In this document: piece after piece, positions 1 to 7,811 of the stretch
Position numbering within the stretch: position 1 is the first letter of the stretch
Layout: every line of letters starts with the position of its first letter
Origin: an uncultured Bacteroidota bacterium
GTDB taxonomy: Bacteria > Bacteroidota > Bacteroidia > Flavobacteriales > Flavobacteriaceae
Direction of reading: 5' to 3'
Assembly (NCBI GenBank): GCA_902559035.1
Contig: CACEGG010000004.1
Coordinates: 84,283-148,282 of the forward strand
Length of the DNA: 64,000 nucleotides
Position numbers and translations under genes: made by a program
Notes under the pieces: model-generated
What the model was told of the DNA's origin: nothing
Databases searched by the model: none
The model's input: only the letters and a program-made list of their open reading frames with translations

Positions 1-1
1 G

Positions 2-70
2 TTAGGTTTTGAAAACGTATACAATCTGGAGGGAGGAATAACTGACTGGAAAGGTGAGGTAATGAAATAA
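2..70 (+). CDS. Rhodanese-like domain protein, C-terminal end (partial)
   Basis: An open frame runs in from the left edge and stops at 68-70. Its 22 residues include GFENVYNLEGGITDW, the typical last strand and helix of a rhodanese (sulfurtransferase) domain. The catalytic Cys loop lies outside the window, so activity cannot be judged. The stop overlaps the next ATG by one base (TAATG), suggesting translational coupling to the PspC-type gene. The family call rests on this short signature only. Confidence 0.7.
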   Translation, partial: LGFENVYNLEGGITDWKGEVMK

Positions 71-288
71 TGTTAAGACTAAGATATTTTTTTGAAAGGC
101 ATGGTTTTTCAGTTTGTTCAAGGCTTGCTGATTGGATGGGTATGAAAAAGAAAAATGTTAGAATTTTTTTTATATACAGTAGTTTTTTTGCTTTAGGTTT
201 TGGTTTTTTTATGTATTTAACCTTAGCATTTTGGTTAAAAATAAAGGATTTAATTTCATCTAAAAGATCATCTGTTTTTGATTTATAA
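70..288 (+). CDS. PspC domain-containing small membrane protein
   Basis: A 72-residue protein with the PspC-type layout. A short amphipathic N-terminus (FFERHGFSVCSRLADWMGMK) precedes a helical stretch at about residues 29-36, and one hydrophobic membrane segment covers about residues 31-56. PspC was named for the E. coli phage-shock system, but flavobacterial stand-alone copies have no proven role; membrane stress sensing is only an inference. The ATG overlaps the stop of the upstream rhodanese frame by one base. The motif SVFDL at the C-terminus recurs, as I recall, in flavobacterial homologues. Function is unproven; the family call is good. Confidence 0.8.
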   Translation: MLRLRYFFERHGFSVCSRLADWMGMKKKNVRIFFIYSSFFALGFGFFMYLTLAFWLKIKDLISSKRSSVFDL

Positions 289-355
289 AAAAAAGATTTG
301 AATTTTTACTTTTTATTCGCATCTTGTTAGTCCAAGAAATAAATCACCTAAAAAA

Positions 356-1882
356 ATGAAAAAAATATTTTTAAGCCTAGTTTTAGTAATGTCATCAACT
401 TTATCTTTTTCCCAAGAAAAGGGTTTAGATAAACAAATTGATGAAGCATTTGCACCAATATCTGATTTTTTTAGTAACGTTGTCTTTTTTCAAGTAGGTG
501 GGTACCCTTTTGTTATCCTATTGTTGGTTGGAAGTGCAATGTTCTTTACTATATATTTTGGGTTTCCAAATATCAAATATTTTTTAACTGCTATTAATGT
601 GGTTAGAGGAAAATATGATGATCATGATAAAGATGAATCATCTGAAGATGGAGAAGTATCACATTTTCAAGCTCTAGCAACAGCTGTTTCTGGAACTGTT
701 GGTAATGGAAATATTGCTGGTGTTGCACTAGCCATTGCGTTAGGAGGTCCAGGTGCCACTTTTTGGATGATTATTTGTGGTTTATTGGGAATGTCAACAA
801 AATTTGTTGAATGTACATTAGGTGTTCAATACAGAGATGTGGGTGAAGATGGTACGGTGTATGGAGGACCAATGTATTACTTAACAAAGGGTCTAAAAGA
901 AAAAGGTTTTGAAAGTTTAGGTAAAATAGCTGCTGTTGTTTTTGCAATATGCTGTATTGGTGGGTCTTTTGGTGGAGGAAATGCTGCCCAATCCAATCAA
1001 GCTACAATTGTAGTAAAACAACTACTAGGTTTTGAAAGTGCTAGTGCAGGAGCTGTTATTGGAATTATTTTAGCAATCTTAGTTGGTATTATTATAATAG
1101 GTGGTATAAAAAGAATTGCATCAGTAACTGAAAAGGTGGTTCCATTCATGGCACTATTATATTTATTTGCTTGTTTATATATAATATTATCAAATTTTAC
1201 TTTTGTTGATGATGCAATTTCATTAATAATAACAGAAGCTTTTAATCCTACAGCTATTGGGGTTGGTGGTGTTATAGGAGTTCTAATGGTTGGATTTAAA
1301 AGAGCTGCATTTTCAAACGAGGCTGGTGCAGGATCTGCTTCAATTGCACATTCTGCTGTAAAAACTAAGTATTCTGCTAGTGAGGGGTTAGTAGCCCTTC
1401 TGGAACCATTTATTGATACGGTTGTTATTTGTACTATGACAGCTCTAGTAATAATTATATTTAATTTTGGAGGTTATTTTGAATATGGTGGAGATGGTCT
1501 TGGAACAGTTTTAATTGACGGTGTTCCGTTCGAGGGAGCTGGTATAACTTCACAAGCTTTTGCTGAATATATTCCATATTCTGACGTGTTTTTAACAATA
1601 GCTGTAGTACTGTTTGCAGTTTCAACAATGATATCATGGTCTTATTACGGACTACAATCATGGAAATTTTTATTTGGCAGAGGAAAGGCCGCAGATTTAA
1701 CATATAAACTTTTGTTTTGTTCATTTATAGTTATTGGAGCAGCAGCAAGTATGAATTCAATTTGGGCATTTTCTGATGCAATGATTTTTGCTATGGTATT
1801 TCCAAACATGATTGGATTGTACTTTTTATTCCCTGTTGTTAAGGAGCAACTTCACAAATATTTAAAAGCAATTAAACAGTAA
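356..1882 (+). CDS. AGCS-family alanine/glycine:cation (sodium) symporter
   Basis: A 508-residue polytopic inner-membrane transporter. The AGCS signature is clear: ALATAVSGTVGNGNIAGVA at about residues 106-124, FWMIICGLLGMSTKFVE just after it, and VGFKRAAFSNEAGAGSA around 320. These belong to sodium- or proton-coupled uptake of alanine or glycine. The N-terminus (MKKIFLSLVLVMSSTLSFSQ) looks like a cleavable signal peptide ahead of the transporter core, which is common in flavobacterial members. The gene stands alone, 67 bp after the PspC gene and 77 bp before the acyl-CoA dehydrogenase. Exact substrate is not determined by sequence. Confidence 0.92.
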   Translation: MKKIFLSLVLVMSSTLSFSQEKGLDKQIDEAFAPISDFFSNVVFFQVGGYPFVILLLVGSAMFFTIYFGFPNIKYFLTAINVVRGKYDDHDKDESSEDGEVSHFQALATAVSGTVGNGNIAGVALAIALGGPGATFWMIICGLLGMSTKFVECTLGVQYRDVGEDGTVYGGPMYYLTKGLKEKGFESLGKIAAVVFAICCIGGSFGGGNAAQSNQATIVVKQLLGFESASAGAVIGIILAILVGIIIIGGIKRIASVTEKVVPFMALLYLFACLYIILSNFTFVDDAISLIITEAFNPTAIGVGGVIGVLMVGFKRAAFSNEAGAGSASIAHSAVKTKYSASEGLVALLEPFIDTVVICTMTALVIIIFNFGGYFEYGGDGLGTVLIDGVPFEGAGITSQAFAEYIPYSDVFLTIAVVLFAVSTMISWSYYGLQSWKFLFGRGKAADLTYKLLFCSFIVIGAAASMNSIWAFSDAMIFAMVFPNMIGLYFLFPVVKEQLHKYLKAIKQ

Positions 1883-1916
1883 AAATTTATTTAATTTTCA
1901 GTTGATTTTTAATTAG

Positions 1917-1952
1917 TTTTGGCACTAATATTGTAACTAAATAATTAGTTTG
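1917..1952 (+). promoter_or_regulatory. Promoter region of acyl-CoA dehydrogenase (possible sigma-54-like or -33/-7)
   Basis: TTTTGGCAC at 1917-1925 is followed by TTGTA at 1931-1935. GG (1921) and GT (1933) are 12 bases apart, as for sigma-54 -24/-12 elements, although GC is expected at -12. The same DNA can be read as a vegetative promoter: TTG at 1919-1921 and TTAGTTTG at 1945-1952. I cannot choose between the two readings. Confidence 0.4.
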
Positions 1953-1959
1953 AATTTTA

Positions 1960-3099
1960 ATGGATTTTAATCTAGGACCCAACAATAAATTAGTAGCAGA
2001 ATCTGCAAGAGATTTTGCCAATCAATACATTAAGCCCAACGTAATGGATTGGGATGAATCTCAATTTTTTCCAAAAGAATTGTTCAAAAAAGCTGGTGAA
2101 TTTGGATTTATGGGAATTCTTGTTCCTGAAAGTTTAGGAGGTTCCGGTCTAGGTTACCAAGAATATGTTACCATAATTGAAGAGATTTCAAAAGTCGATC
2201 CCTCCATTGGTTTATCTGTTGCTGCTCATAATTCATTGTGTACAAATCATATTCTTCTTTTTGGAAATGATGATCAAAAAAACAAATGGATTCCAAAATT
2301 AGCTTCAGGTCAGCATTTAGGTGCCTGGGGCCTAACTGAAAATAATTCAGGTTCTGATGCTAGTGGTATGTCATCTACTGCAGTTAAGAAGGGAGACGAA
2401 TGGGTTTTAAATGGAACAAAAAATTTCATAACCCATGGAATTTCTGGTGATATTGCTGTAGCTGTTTTTAGAACTGGTGAAAAAGGTCAAAAAAGAAATG
2501 CTACTGCATTTGTTATTGAAAGAGGAACTGAAGGGTTTAAGGCGGGAAAGAAGGAAAATAAATTAGGTATGAGGTCATCTGAAACTGCAGAAATGATATT
2601 TGATAATTGCATCGTTTCAGACAAAAATAGATTAGGAGAAGTTGGAGAGGGATTTGTTCAATCGATGAAAATATTAGATGGTGGACGAATATCGATTGCA
2701 GCATTATCTTTGGGTATCTCTAAAGGAGCATTTAATGCTTCATTAAAATATTCCAAGGAGCGTGTCCAGTTCGGTAAACCGATTAGTTCTTTTCAAGGGA
2801 TTTCATTTAAACTAGCTGAAATGGCAACAGAAATTGAAGCATCAGAATTATTAATTAGAAAAGCTTCTCACGAAAAAAACATGAACAGACCCATGACAAA
2901 GCTTAGTGCAATGTGTAAAATGTATGCTTCTGAAGTTTGTGTTAAGATTTCTAATGAGGCAGTACAAATTCATGGTGGATATGGATTTATTAAAGATTTT
3001 CCCGTTGAAAAATTTCTAAGAGATTCAAAGTTATGTACTATTGGAGAAGGAACTACAGAAATTCAAAAACTTGTTATTTCAAGAAATATTTTAAAATAA
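1960..3099 (+). CDS. Acyl-CoA dehydrogenase
   Basis: A 379-residue FAD flavoenzyme of the usual ACAD length. It would oxidise an acyl-CoA to the 2-enoyl-CoA in fatty-acid or branched-chain amino-acid breakdown, passing electrons to ETF. Visible signatures are GAWGLTENNSGSDASGM (about 127-143, the FAD/substrate loop), the helical C-terminal domain with QIHGGYGF, and IGEGTTEIQ at the end, where E363 is the expected catalytic base. Chain-length preference cannot be told from sequence; flavobacterial copies of this type are often annotated as short- or branched-chain enzymes. It appears monocistronic. Confidence 0.92.
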   Translation: MDFNLGPNNKLVAESARDFANQYIKPNVMDWDESQFFPKELFKKAGEFGFMGILVPESLGGSGLGYQEYVTIIEEISKVDPSIGLSVAAHNSLCTNHILLFGNDDQKNKWIPKLASGQHLGAWGLTENNSGSDASGMSSTAVKKGDEWVLNGTKNFITHGISGDIAVAVFRTGEKGQKRNATAFVIERGTEGFKAGKKENKLGMRSSETAEMIFDNCIVSDKNRLGEVGEGFVQSMKILDGGRISIAALSLGISKGAFNASLKYSKERVQFGKPISSFQGISFKLAEMATEIEASELLIRKASHEKNMNRPMTKLSAMCKMYASEVCVKISNEAVQIHGGYGFIKDFPVEKFLRDSKLCTIGEGTTEIQKLVISRNILK

Positions 3100-3124
3100 A
3101 TCTCAAGTAAATAAAAAATGTTTT

Positions 3125-3132
3125 TATATTTG
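3125..3132 (+). promoter_or_regulatory. -7 element of rpsU
   Basis: TATATTTG followed by C, an exact match to the Bacteroidota TAnnTTTG element, lies 20 bases before the rpsU ATG. The predicted leader is only about 15 nt and has no Shine-Dalgarno sequence. Confidence 0.65.
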
Positions 3133-3152
3133 CTGCCTATTAAAAATAATAT

Positions 3153-3347
3153 ATGTTAATTATTCCAGTAAAAGAAGGTGAAAATATAGATAGAGCTTTA
3201 AAAAGATTCAAGCGTAAGTTTGACAGAACCGGCGCTATGAAAAGTTTAAGATCTAGACAAGCTTTTATCAAACCTTCTATACTTAATAGAGATAAGATCA
3301 AAAAAGCATCTTACATACAACGCTTGAGGGATCGCGAAAATATTTAA
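3153..3347 (+). CDS. rpsU: 30S ribosomal protein bS21
   Basis: A 64-residue basic protein with the bS21 pattern: IPVKEGENIDRALKRFKRK at the N-terminus, FDRTGAMKSLRSRQAF, then a Lys/Arg-rich tail. bS21 binds the 30S platform near the anti-Shine-Dalgarno end of 16S rRNA. In Bacteroidota it helps sequester that end, which explains the lack of Shine-Dalgarno sites in this phylum. The gene precedes xerC as in other Flavobacteriia. Its leader lacks the strong Shine-Dalgarno that I recall for rpsU in several relatives. Confidence 0.97.
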   Translation: MLIIPVKEGENIDRALKRFKRKFDRTGAMKSLRSRQAFIKPSILNRDKIKKASYIQRLRDRENI

Positions 3348-3401
3348 TTCTCAGTTCATATTGCTATTATTACTTAACTTTAATTGTTAAGTAAATTAAT
3401 A

Positions 3402-4283
3402 ATGCACCTTTCTAATTTTTACGATTATCTATCCAAAGAAAAGAATTATTCATCCAATACTGTAATAGCATACAAAAAGGATGTAGAGACTTTCCAAGAA
3501 TTTTGTAGAGTAAAATTTGAATTAAATAATTTATTAAAAGTAACCTATCCAATAATCAGAGAATGGGTAATTGATTTATCCGAAAAAGAATTGTCGCCTC
3601 TTACTATAAATAGAAAAATTTCTTCTCTAAGTAAATACTATGATTTTTTAATTAAAATAAATGACCTTAAATCATCACCATTAAAAAATCATAAAAGATT
3701 AAAGGTTCAAAAAAAATTAATCATACCATTTTCAGAGGATGAAGTCTTAAAAGTTGTTGATGTTTTTAGTAAGAACTTTGAAGGGAAAAGAAATTTATTA
3801 ATTGTTGACATGTTATATTCAACTGGAGTCAGAAGAGATGAGTTAATTAATATAAAGTTAAATGATGTTTTGTTAGATGAAAATCTTGTAAAAGTTTTAG
3901 GTAAAAGAAATAAAGAACGATTAGTTCCACTTGTTTTAAATTTAAAATCAAGAATAAATGATTATTTAAAATTTCGAAATGAAATAAAATCCAGTAGTTC
4001 TAGCTTTTTTATAACAACCAAAGGAAAAAAAATTGGACCATCGCTTGTTTATAGGGTCGTTAAAAATTACTTTTCAAAGGTATCAACCAAAGTCAAAACA
4101 AGCCCGCATGTGTTGAGACATTCTTTTGCAACTCATATGTTGAATAACGGAGCTGATATTAATAGTATTAAGGAAATTATGGGTCATTCTAGTCTGGCTT
4201 CCACACAAATTTATACTAAAATAAAGTTGCCTAAAATAATAAATGACTATAAGAAAAATCATCCAAGGGAAAGAAAAAAATAG
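3402..4283 (+). CDS. xerC: Tyrosine recombinase XerC
   Basis: A site-specific recombinase that resolves chromosome dimers at dif together with XerD. I chose the ATG at 3402 (293 residues) over an in-frame TTG at 3384, because homologues begin close to the N-terminal SAM-like domain (HLSNFYDYLSKEKNYS). All catalytic residues are present: R144 (TGVRR), K168 (GKR), H236 and R239 (HVLRH), H262 (GHSS) and nucleophile Y271 (QIYT). The length is normal. The position between rpsU and the tRNA cluster is the usual place for the flavobacterial xerC; it is not a sign of an integrated element. XerD would look similar, so the C/D assignment rests on context. Confidence 0.9.
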   Translation: MHLSNFYDYLSKEKNYSSNTVIAYKKDVETFQEFCRVKFELNNLLKVTYPIIREWVIDLSEKELSPLTINRKISSLSKYYDFLIKINDLKSSPLKNHKRLKVQKKLIIPFSEDEVLKVVDVFSKNFEGKRNLLIVDMLYSTGVRRDELINIKLNDVLLDENLVKVLGKRNKERLVPLVLNLKSRINDYLKFRNEIKSSSSSFFITTKGKKIGPSLVYRVVKNYFSKVSTKVKTSPHVLRHSFATHMLNNGADINSIKEIMGHSSLASTQIYTKIKLPKIINDYKKNHPRERKK

Positions 4284-4370
4284 TTAAATTTATTTTTTTT
4301 AAAAAATCATTATTTTTCTTTTGATTCAAAAAAAATAAATCAATACATTTGCCAACCATTGAATGGAAAA

Positions 4371-4444
4371 GCCGATGTAGCTCAGCTGGCTAGAGCAGCT
4401 GATTTGTAATCAGCAGGTCGTGGGTTCGAGTCCCTCCATCGGCT
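4371..4444 (+). tRNA. tRNA-Thr (anticodon TGT)
   Basis: A full cloverleaf of 74 nt. The acceptor GCCGATG pairs with CATCGGC, the discriminator is T, the anticodon loop is TTTGTAA, and the T-loop GGTTCGAGTCC is intact. The CCA end is not encoded. It is the first of four clustered tRNAs. Confidence 0.97.
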
Positions 4445-4463
4445 CTTAGTTCTTTAAAATATT

Positions 4464-4545
4464 GGGGAGATACTCAAGCGGCCAACGAGGGCAGACTGTA
4501 AATCTGCTGTTTTTAACTTCGCAGGTTCGAATCCTGCTCTCCCCA
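4464..4545 (+). tRNA. tRNA-Tyr (anticodon GTA)
   Basis: A class II tRNA of 82 nt. The acceptor GGGGAGA pairs with TCTCCCC, the discriminator is A, and the anticodon loop CTGTAAA sits in a GCAGA/TCTGC stem. A long variable arm (TGTTTTTAACTTC) is as expected for tRNA-Tyr. The CCA end is not encoded. Confidence 0.97.
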
Positions 4546-4553
4546 CAATTTAA

Positions 4554-4626
4554 GCGGGAGTAGCTCAGTTGGTAGAGCGTCAGCCTTCCAAGCTGAATGT
4601 CGCCGGTTCGAACCCGGTCTCCCGCT
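4554..4626 (+). tRNA. tRNA-Gly (anticodon TCC)
   Basis: A cloverleaf of 73 nt. The acceptor GCGGGAG pairs with CTCCCGC, the discriminator is T, and the anticodon loop is CTTCCAA. It lies 8 nt behind tRNA-Tyr, so the cluster is probably one transcript. The CCA end is not encoded. Confidence 0.97.
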
Positions 4627-4635
4627 CAAATTTCT

Positions 4636-4707
4636 GCCGGTGTAGCTCAGGGGTAGAGCGTTTCCTTGGTAAGGAAGAGGTCACGAGTTCAAATCTCGTC
4701 ATTGGCT
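4636..4707 (+). tRNA. tRNA-Thr (anticodon GGT)
   Basis: A cloverleaf of 72 nt. The acceptor GCCGGTG pairs with CATTGGC through two G-T wobbles. The anticodon loop is TTGGTAA and the T-arm ACGAGTTCAAATCTCGT is intact. A run of ten T follows at about 4713-4722 and may end the cluster transcript. The CCA end is not encoded. Confidence 0.95.
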
Positions 4708-4776
4708 CTTCATTTTTTTTTTACTAATTTTTGGTATTAAGTTTGTTGTGTAATTTATATTCTTAATTTTACAAAC

Positions 4777-6123
4777 ATGATTAAAAATATCTTACCTATT
4801 ATTTTAACCATTCTATTTGCTTCATGTGAATATGAAGATTTCGATGATAATAAAGAACTTAATTCTCCTTTGGCTCCATGCGTTGATGGTGTTGCTAAGG
4901 TCTTTGGAGCTAATCATGATCATGTATATTCTTGTTCTAACTACGATCTTATGGGCCATGTTTCTCTAGAGGAAATGGATGCAGAAGATGGTAATGATTG
5001 TTGGGGATGGACAGACCAAGAAAATGGAAGAGAGTATGCAATAATGGGAGTAAATAATGGGACCGCTTTTATTGACATAACAGATTCTACTAACCCTGTT
5101 TATTTAGGAAAGTTACCAACCGCTACTCTTGATAGTTCATGGAGAGATATGAAAGTTTACAATGATCATGTTTATATTGTTAGCGAGGCTAATGACCATG
5201 GTCTCCAAGTATTTGATTTAACTAACCTAAGAGGAGTTGAATCAGCTAAAATATTTTCAGCTGATCACACCTCAAATCAATTTGGACAAGCACACAACAT
5301 AGCTGTTAATGAAGACTCTGGATATGCCTATGTTGCAGGAGCAGGAGGAAAAGGAATTTATGCTTTTAACCTTTTAAATCCATTGACCCCAACAATTGAC
5401 TTAGAAGCTCCTAGTTTTGGATATAGCCATGACGCTCAAATAGTTAATTACAAAGGGCCAGACAATAGATATGATAACGATGAAATTTATATAGGAAGTA
5501 ACGAGGATAGGGTTATTATTGTTAATGTTTCTGACAAATCAAATCCAAAATTGATTTCAGAATTTAAATATGATGAAAAAGTAATAAATAATGACCAATA
5601 CACACACCAGGCATGGTTAACAAAAGATCATAAATACTTATTGCTTGGAGACGAGTTTGATGAGCTTGAAAAAGGTTGTATTGAATCTAATTTTCAAAAC
5701 TGTGACTTAGTTGATAATATTAAAACCTATGTCATAGACTTACAAGATTTAGAAGATCCAAAATTACATTTTGTTTACAAGTCTAACCTTGATGGTATAG
5801 ATCACAATGGATACATTAAAGATTATAAATTTTATCTTGCTAGTTACACCAACGGCTTGAGAGTTATTGATATTTTAAATATAGATCAAAAAAATATTTC
5901 TGAAATAGGATTTTTTAATACTTATCATCCTGATGATCATTCTGGTGTTATTGAAAAAACTAGTTCAACGAAGTGGTCAGACCCTGGAGATCATAATGGT
6001 GCTAAAGGTGAAAACATTGAGTCTTTTAATGGAGCTTGGAGTGTGTATCCATTTTTTAAAAGTGAAAACATTATTATTAGTGATATAAATTCTGGTTTGT
6101 TTATCGTTAAAAAACAGAATTAA
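4777..6123 (+). CDS. LVIVD-repeat (choice-of-anchor B family) lipoprotein
   Basis: A 448-residue secreted protein. The N-terminus MIKNILPIILTILFASC ends in a lipobox, so Cys17 would be lipidated. The rest is a beta-propeller-like series of LVIVD-type repeats, for example TAFIDITDSTNPVYLGKLP, HGLQVFDLTNLR and VIIVNVSDKSNPKLI. The family is known as choice-of-anchor B. Members are surface or periplasmic with no established activity; adhesion or ligand binding is only an inference. Its place between the tRNA cluster and tuf is odd: relatives usually have nothing there but have hpf beside xerC. It has its own likely promoter (TTG near 4733, TAATTTAT near 4752). Confidence 0.85.
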   Translation: MIKNILPIILTILFASCEYEDFDDNKELNSPLAPCVDGVAKVFGANHDHVYSCSNYDLMGHVSLEEMDAEDGNDCWGWTDQENGREYAIMGVNNGTAFIDITDSTNPVYLGKLPTATLDSSWRDMKVYNDHVYIVSEANDHGLQVFDLTNLRGVESAKIFSADHTSNQFGQAHNIAVNEDSGYAYVAGAGGKGIYAFNLLNPLTPTIDLEAPSFGYSHDAQIVNYKGPDNRYDNDEIYIGSNEDRVIIVNVSDKSNPKLISEFKYDEKVINNDQYTHQAWLTKDHKYLLLGDEFDELEKGCIESNFQNCDLVDNIKTYVIDLQDLEDPKLHFVYKSNLDGIDHNGYIKDYKFYLASYTNGLRVIDILNIDQKNISEIGFFNTYHPDDHSGVIEKTSSTKWSDPGDHNGAKGENIESFNGAWSVYPFFKSENIIISDINSGLFIVKKQN

Positions 6124-6128
6124 AGTTC

Positions 6129-6170
6129 TTTCGTAAATATCATTAAATAACTTTCGTTTTACTTACGAAA
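6129..6170 (+). repeat. TTTCGT / ACGAAA inverted and direct repeats upstream of tuf
   Basis: CTTTCGT occurs at 6128-6134 and again at 6151-6157, and ACGAAA follows at 6165-6170. This gives a 6-bp inverted repeat with a 7-nt spacer, or an 8-bp pair TTTCGTAA/TTACGAAA with a long loop. On the plus strand A residues follow, not T, so it is a poor terminator. It sits about 40-60 bp upstream of the tuf -7 element and could be an operator. Confidence 0.35.
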
Positions 6171-6208
6171 AAAAAATCAAAAAATTAAAAATTTTAAGAT
6201 AAAATTTA

Positions 6209-6216
6209 TATATTTG
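6209..6216 (+). promoter_or_regulatory. tuf: -7 element of tuf
   Basis: TATATTTG followed by C, an exact Bacteroidota -7 match, lies 34 bases before the tuf ATG. The leader is A/T-rich and has no Shine-Dalgarno sequence. Confidence 0.7.
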
Positions 6217-6250
6217 CACGCATTTTAAAAGTAATAAAACATTATATATT

Positions 6251-7435
6251 ATGGCAAAGGAAACATTTGACCGTTCGAAACCCCACTTAAATATTGGAAC
6301 AATCGGACACGTAGATCACGGAAAAACAACCCTTACTGCTGCTATTACAAAGGTATTAGCTGACGCAGGTTTATCTGAAGCAAGAAGCTTTGATCAAATT
6401 GACAACGCTCCTGAAGAAAAAGAAAGAGGGATTACAATTAACACATCTCACGTAGAGTACCAAACAGCAAATCGTCATTATGCGCACGTTGACTGTCCTG
6501 GTCACGCGGATTATGTTAAAAACATGGTAACTGGTGCCGCTCAAATGGATGGTGCAATTTTAGTTGTTGCAGCTTCTGACGGACCAATGCCACAAACTAG
6601 AGAACACATACTTTTAGGAAGACAAGTTGGTATTCCAAGAATTGTTGTGTTCTTAAATAAAGCAGATCAAGTTGATGATGAAGAATTATTAGAACTCGTT
6701 GAAATGGAAGTAAGAGACTTATTGAATTTTTATGAGTATGATGGAGATAATGGTCCTATTGTTTTAGGTTCAGCCCTTGGAGCTCTTAATGGAGAACAAA
6801 AATGGGTTGATACGATAATGAAATTAATGGAATCAGTTGATTCATGGATAGAACTTCCAACTAGAGAAGTTGATAAAGATTTCTTAATGCCAGTTGAAGA
6901 CGTGTTTTCAATTACTGGACGTGGAACAGTTGCTACTGGTAGAATTGAAACAGGTGTTGCCAATACTGGTGATGCTGTTGATATTATTGGTATGGGTGCT
7001 GAGAAATTAGCCTCTACAGTAACTGGTGTAGAAATGTTTAGAAAAATTTTAGATAGAGGTGAGGCTGGTGATAATGTTGGAATCCTTTTAAGAGGTATTG
7101 AAAAAACAGATATTTCAAGAGGTATGGTTATTTGTAAACCAGGTTCTGTTAAGCCACACGATAAATTTGAAGCAGAGGTTTATATTTTAAAGAAAGAAGA
7201 GGGTGGAAGACACACTCCATTTCACAACAACTATAGACCACAATTTTATGTAAGAACAACTGACGTAACAGGAAACATTGTGCTTCCTGATGGAGTTGAA
7301 ATGGTAATGCCTGGAGATAACTTAACAATCAAAGTTGAGCTTATATCTCCAATCGCTTGTAGTGTTGGATTAAGATTCGCTATTAGAGAAGGTGGTAGAA
7401 CTGTTGGTGCTGGTCAGGTTACTAAAATTTTATAA
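6251..7435 (+). CDS. tuf: Translation elongation factor Tu
   Basis: A 394-residue GTPase that delivers aminoacyl-tRNA to the ribosomal A site. The G1 loop GHVDHGKT is at residues 19-26, followed by the switch I segment [15 protein letters not shown]3 DCPGH and G4 NKAD. Domains 2 and 3 follow and end in [18 protein letters not shown]. The length matches the family. It is flanked by tRNA genes, as in other Flavobacteriia, has a strong upstream promoter and is closed by a good terminator, so it is likely a highly expressed single-gene transcript. G+C is visibly higher than in the neighbours, as expected for a highly expressed gene. Confidence 0.99.
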   Translation: MAKETFDRSKPHLNIGTIGHVDHGKTTLTAAITKVLADAGLSEARSFDQIDNAPEEKERGITINTSHVEYQTANRHYAHVDCPGHADYVKNMVTGAAQMDGAILVVAASDGPMPQTREHILLGRQVGIPRIVVFLNKADQVDDEELLELVEMEVRDLLNFYEYDGDNGPIVLGSALGALNGEQKWVDTIMKLMESVDSWIELPTREVDKDFLMPVEDVFSITGRGTVATGRIETGVANTGDAVDIIGMGAEKLASTVTGVEMFRKILDRGEAGDNVGILLRGIEKTDISRGMVICKPGSVKPHDKFEAEVYILKKEEGGRHTPFHNNYRPQFYVRTTDVTGNIVLPDGVEMVMPGDNLTIKVELISPIACSVGLRFAIREGGRTVGAGQVTKIL

Positions 7436-7454
7436 TAATATATAATAAATCCAG

Positions 7455-7485
7455 AAAAGGTATCTACTTTTTGTAGATGCCTTTT
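7455..7485 (+). terminator. Intrinsic terminator after tuf
   Basis: GGTATCTAC (7459-7467), a TTTTT loop, and GTAGATGCC (7473-7481) form a 9-bp stem with one G-T pair. It is extended by AAAA/TTTT on the flanks, and the T run follows directly. It lies 19 bp after the tuf stop. Confidence 0.85.
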
Positions 7486-7528
7486 GTGGCTATAAATCTT
7501 TGGTGTTTAATTACACCTTATAAGAGAG

Positions 7529-7601
7529 ACGGGTTTAGCTCAGTTGGTAGAGCACTGGTCTCCAAAACCAGGTGTCGGGAGTTCGAGTCTCTCAACCCGT
7601 G
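7529..7601 (+). tRNA. tRNA-Trp (anticodon CCA)
   Basis: A cloverleaf of 73 nt. The acceptor ACGGGTT pairs with AACCCGT, the discriminator is G, and the anticodon loop CTCCAAA sits in a CTGGT/ACCAG stem. It lies 15 bp before secE and is probably cotranscribed with it, the usual flavobacterial arrangement. Confidence 0.97.
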
Positions 7602-7616
7602 CAAATTAAGAGAATT

Positions 7617-7808
7617 ATGAATATAGTTTCATATATAAAGGAATCTTTTTCAGAGTTAAAAGAACACGTTTCTTGGACTGCTTTACCCGAATTATCAAAC
7701 CTTACAGTTATTGTATTAGTTTTTTCTTTAATATTCGCTGGCTTAATATGGTTAGCAGATAGTATTTTATCTAGAATTGTTAAACTTTATTTTGACTTTA
7801 TAAATTAA
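7617..7808 (+). CDS. secE: Preprotein translocase subunit SecE
   Basis: A 63-residue single-span SecE that clamps SecY in the inner-membrane translocon. I took the ATG at 7617; an upstream in-frame start at 7572 lies inside tRNA-Trp and cannot be real. The cytosolic amphipathic helix (YIKESFSELKEHVSWTALPE) is followed by one membrane segment at about residues 31-55. Short SecE of this size is typical outside the enterobacteria. It starts the secE-nusG-rplKAJL-rpoBC operon. Confidence 0.93.
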   Translation: MNIVSYIKESFSELKEHVSWTALPELSNLTVIVLVFSLIFAGLIWLADSILSRIVKLYFDFIN

Positions 7809-7811
7809 ATT

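Noticed and set aside
3384..4283. xerC as the integrase of an integrative element next to tRNA genes
   Set aside because: No cargo genes, no repeated tRNA 3' ends and no composition change are seen, and xerC at this place is normal for the class.
4284..4330. A poly-T/poly-A stem after xerC as a terminator
   Set aside because: It contains only A-T pairs with no stable stem; it is ordinary A+T-rich spacer.
7572..7616. A longer SecE start
   Set aside because: The codons lie within tRNA-Trp; the ATG at 7617 gives the family N-terminus.
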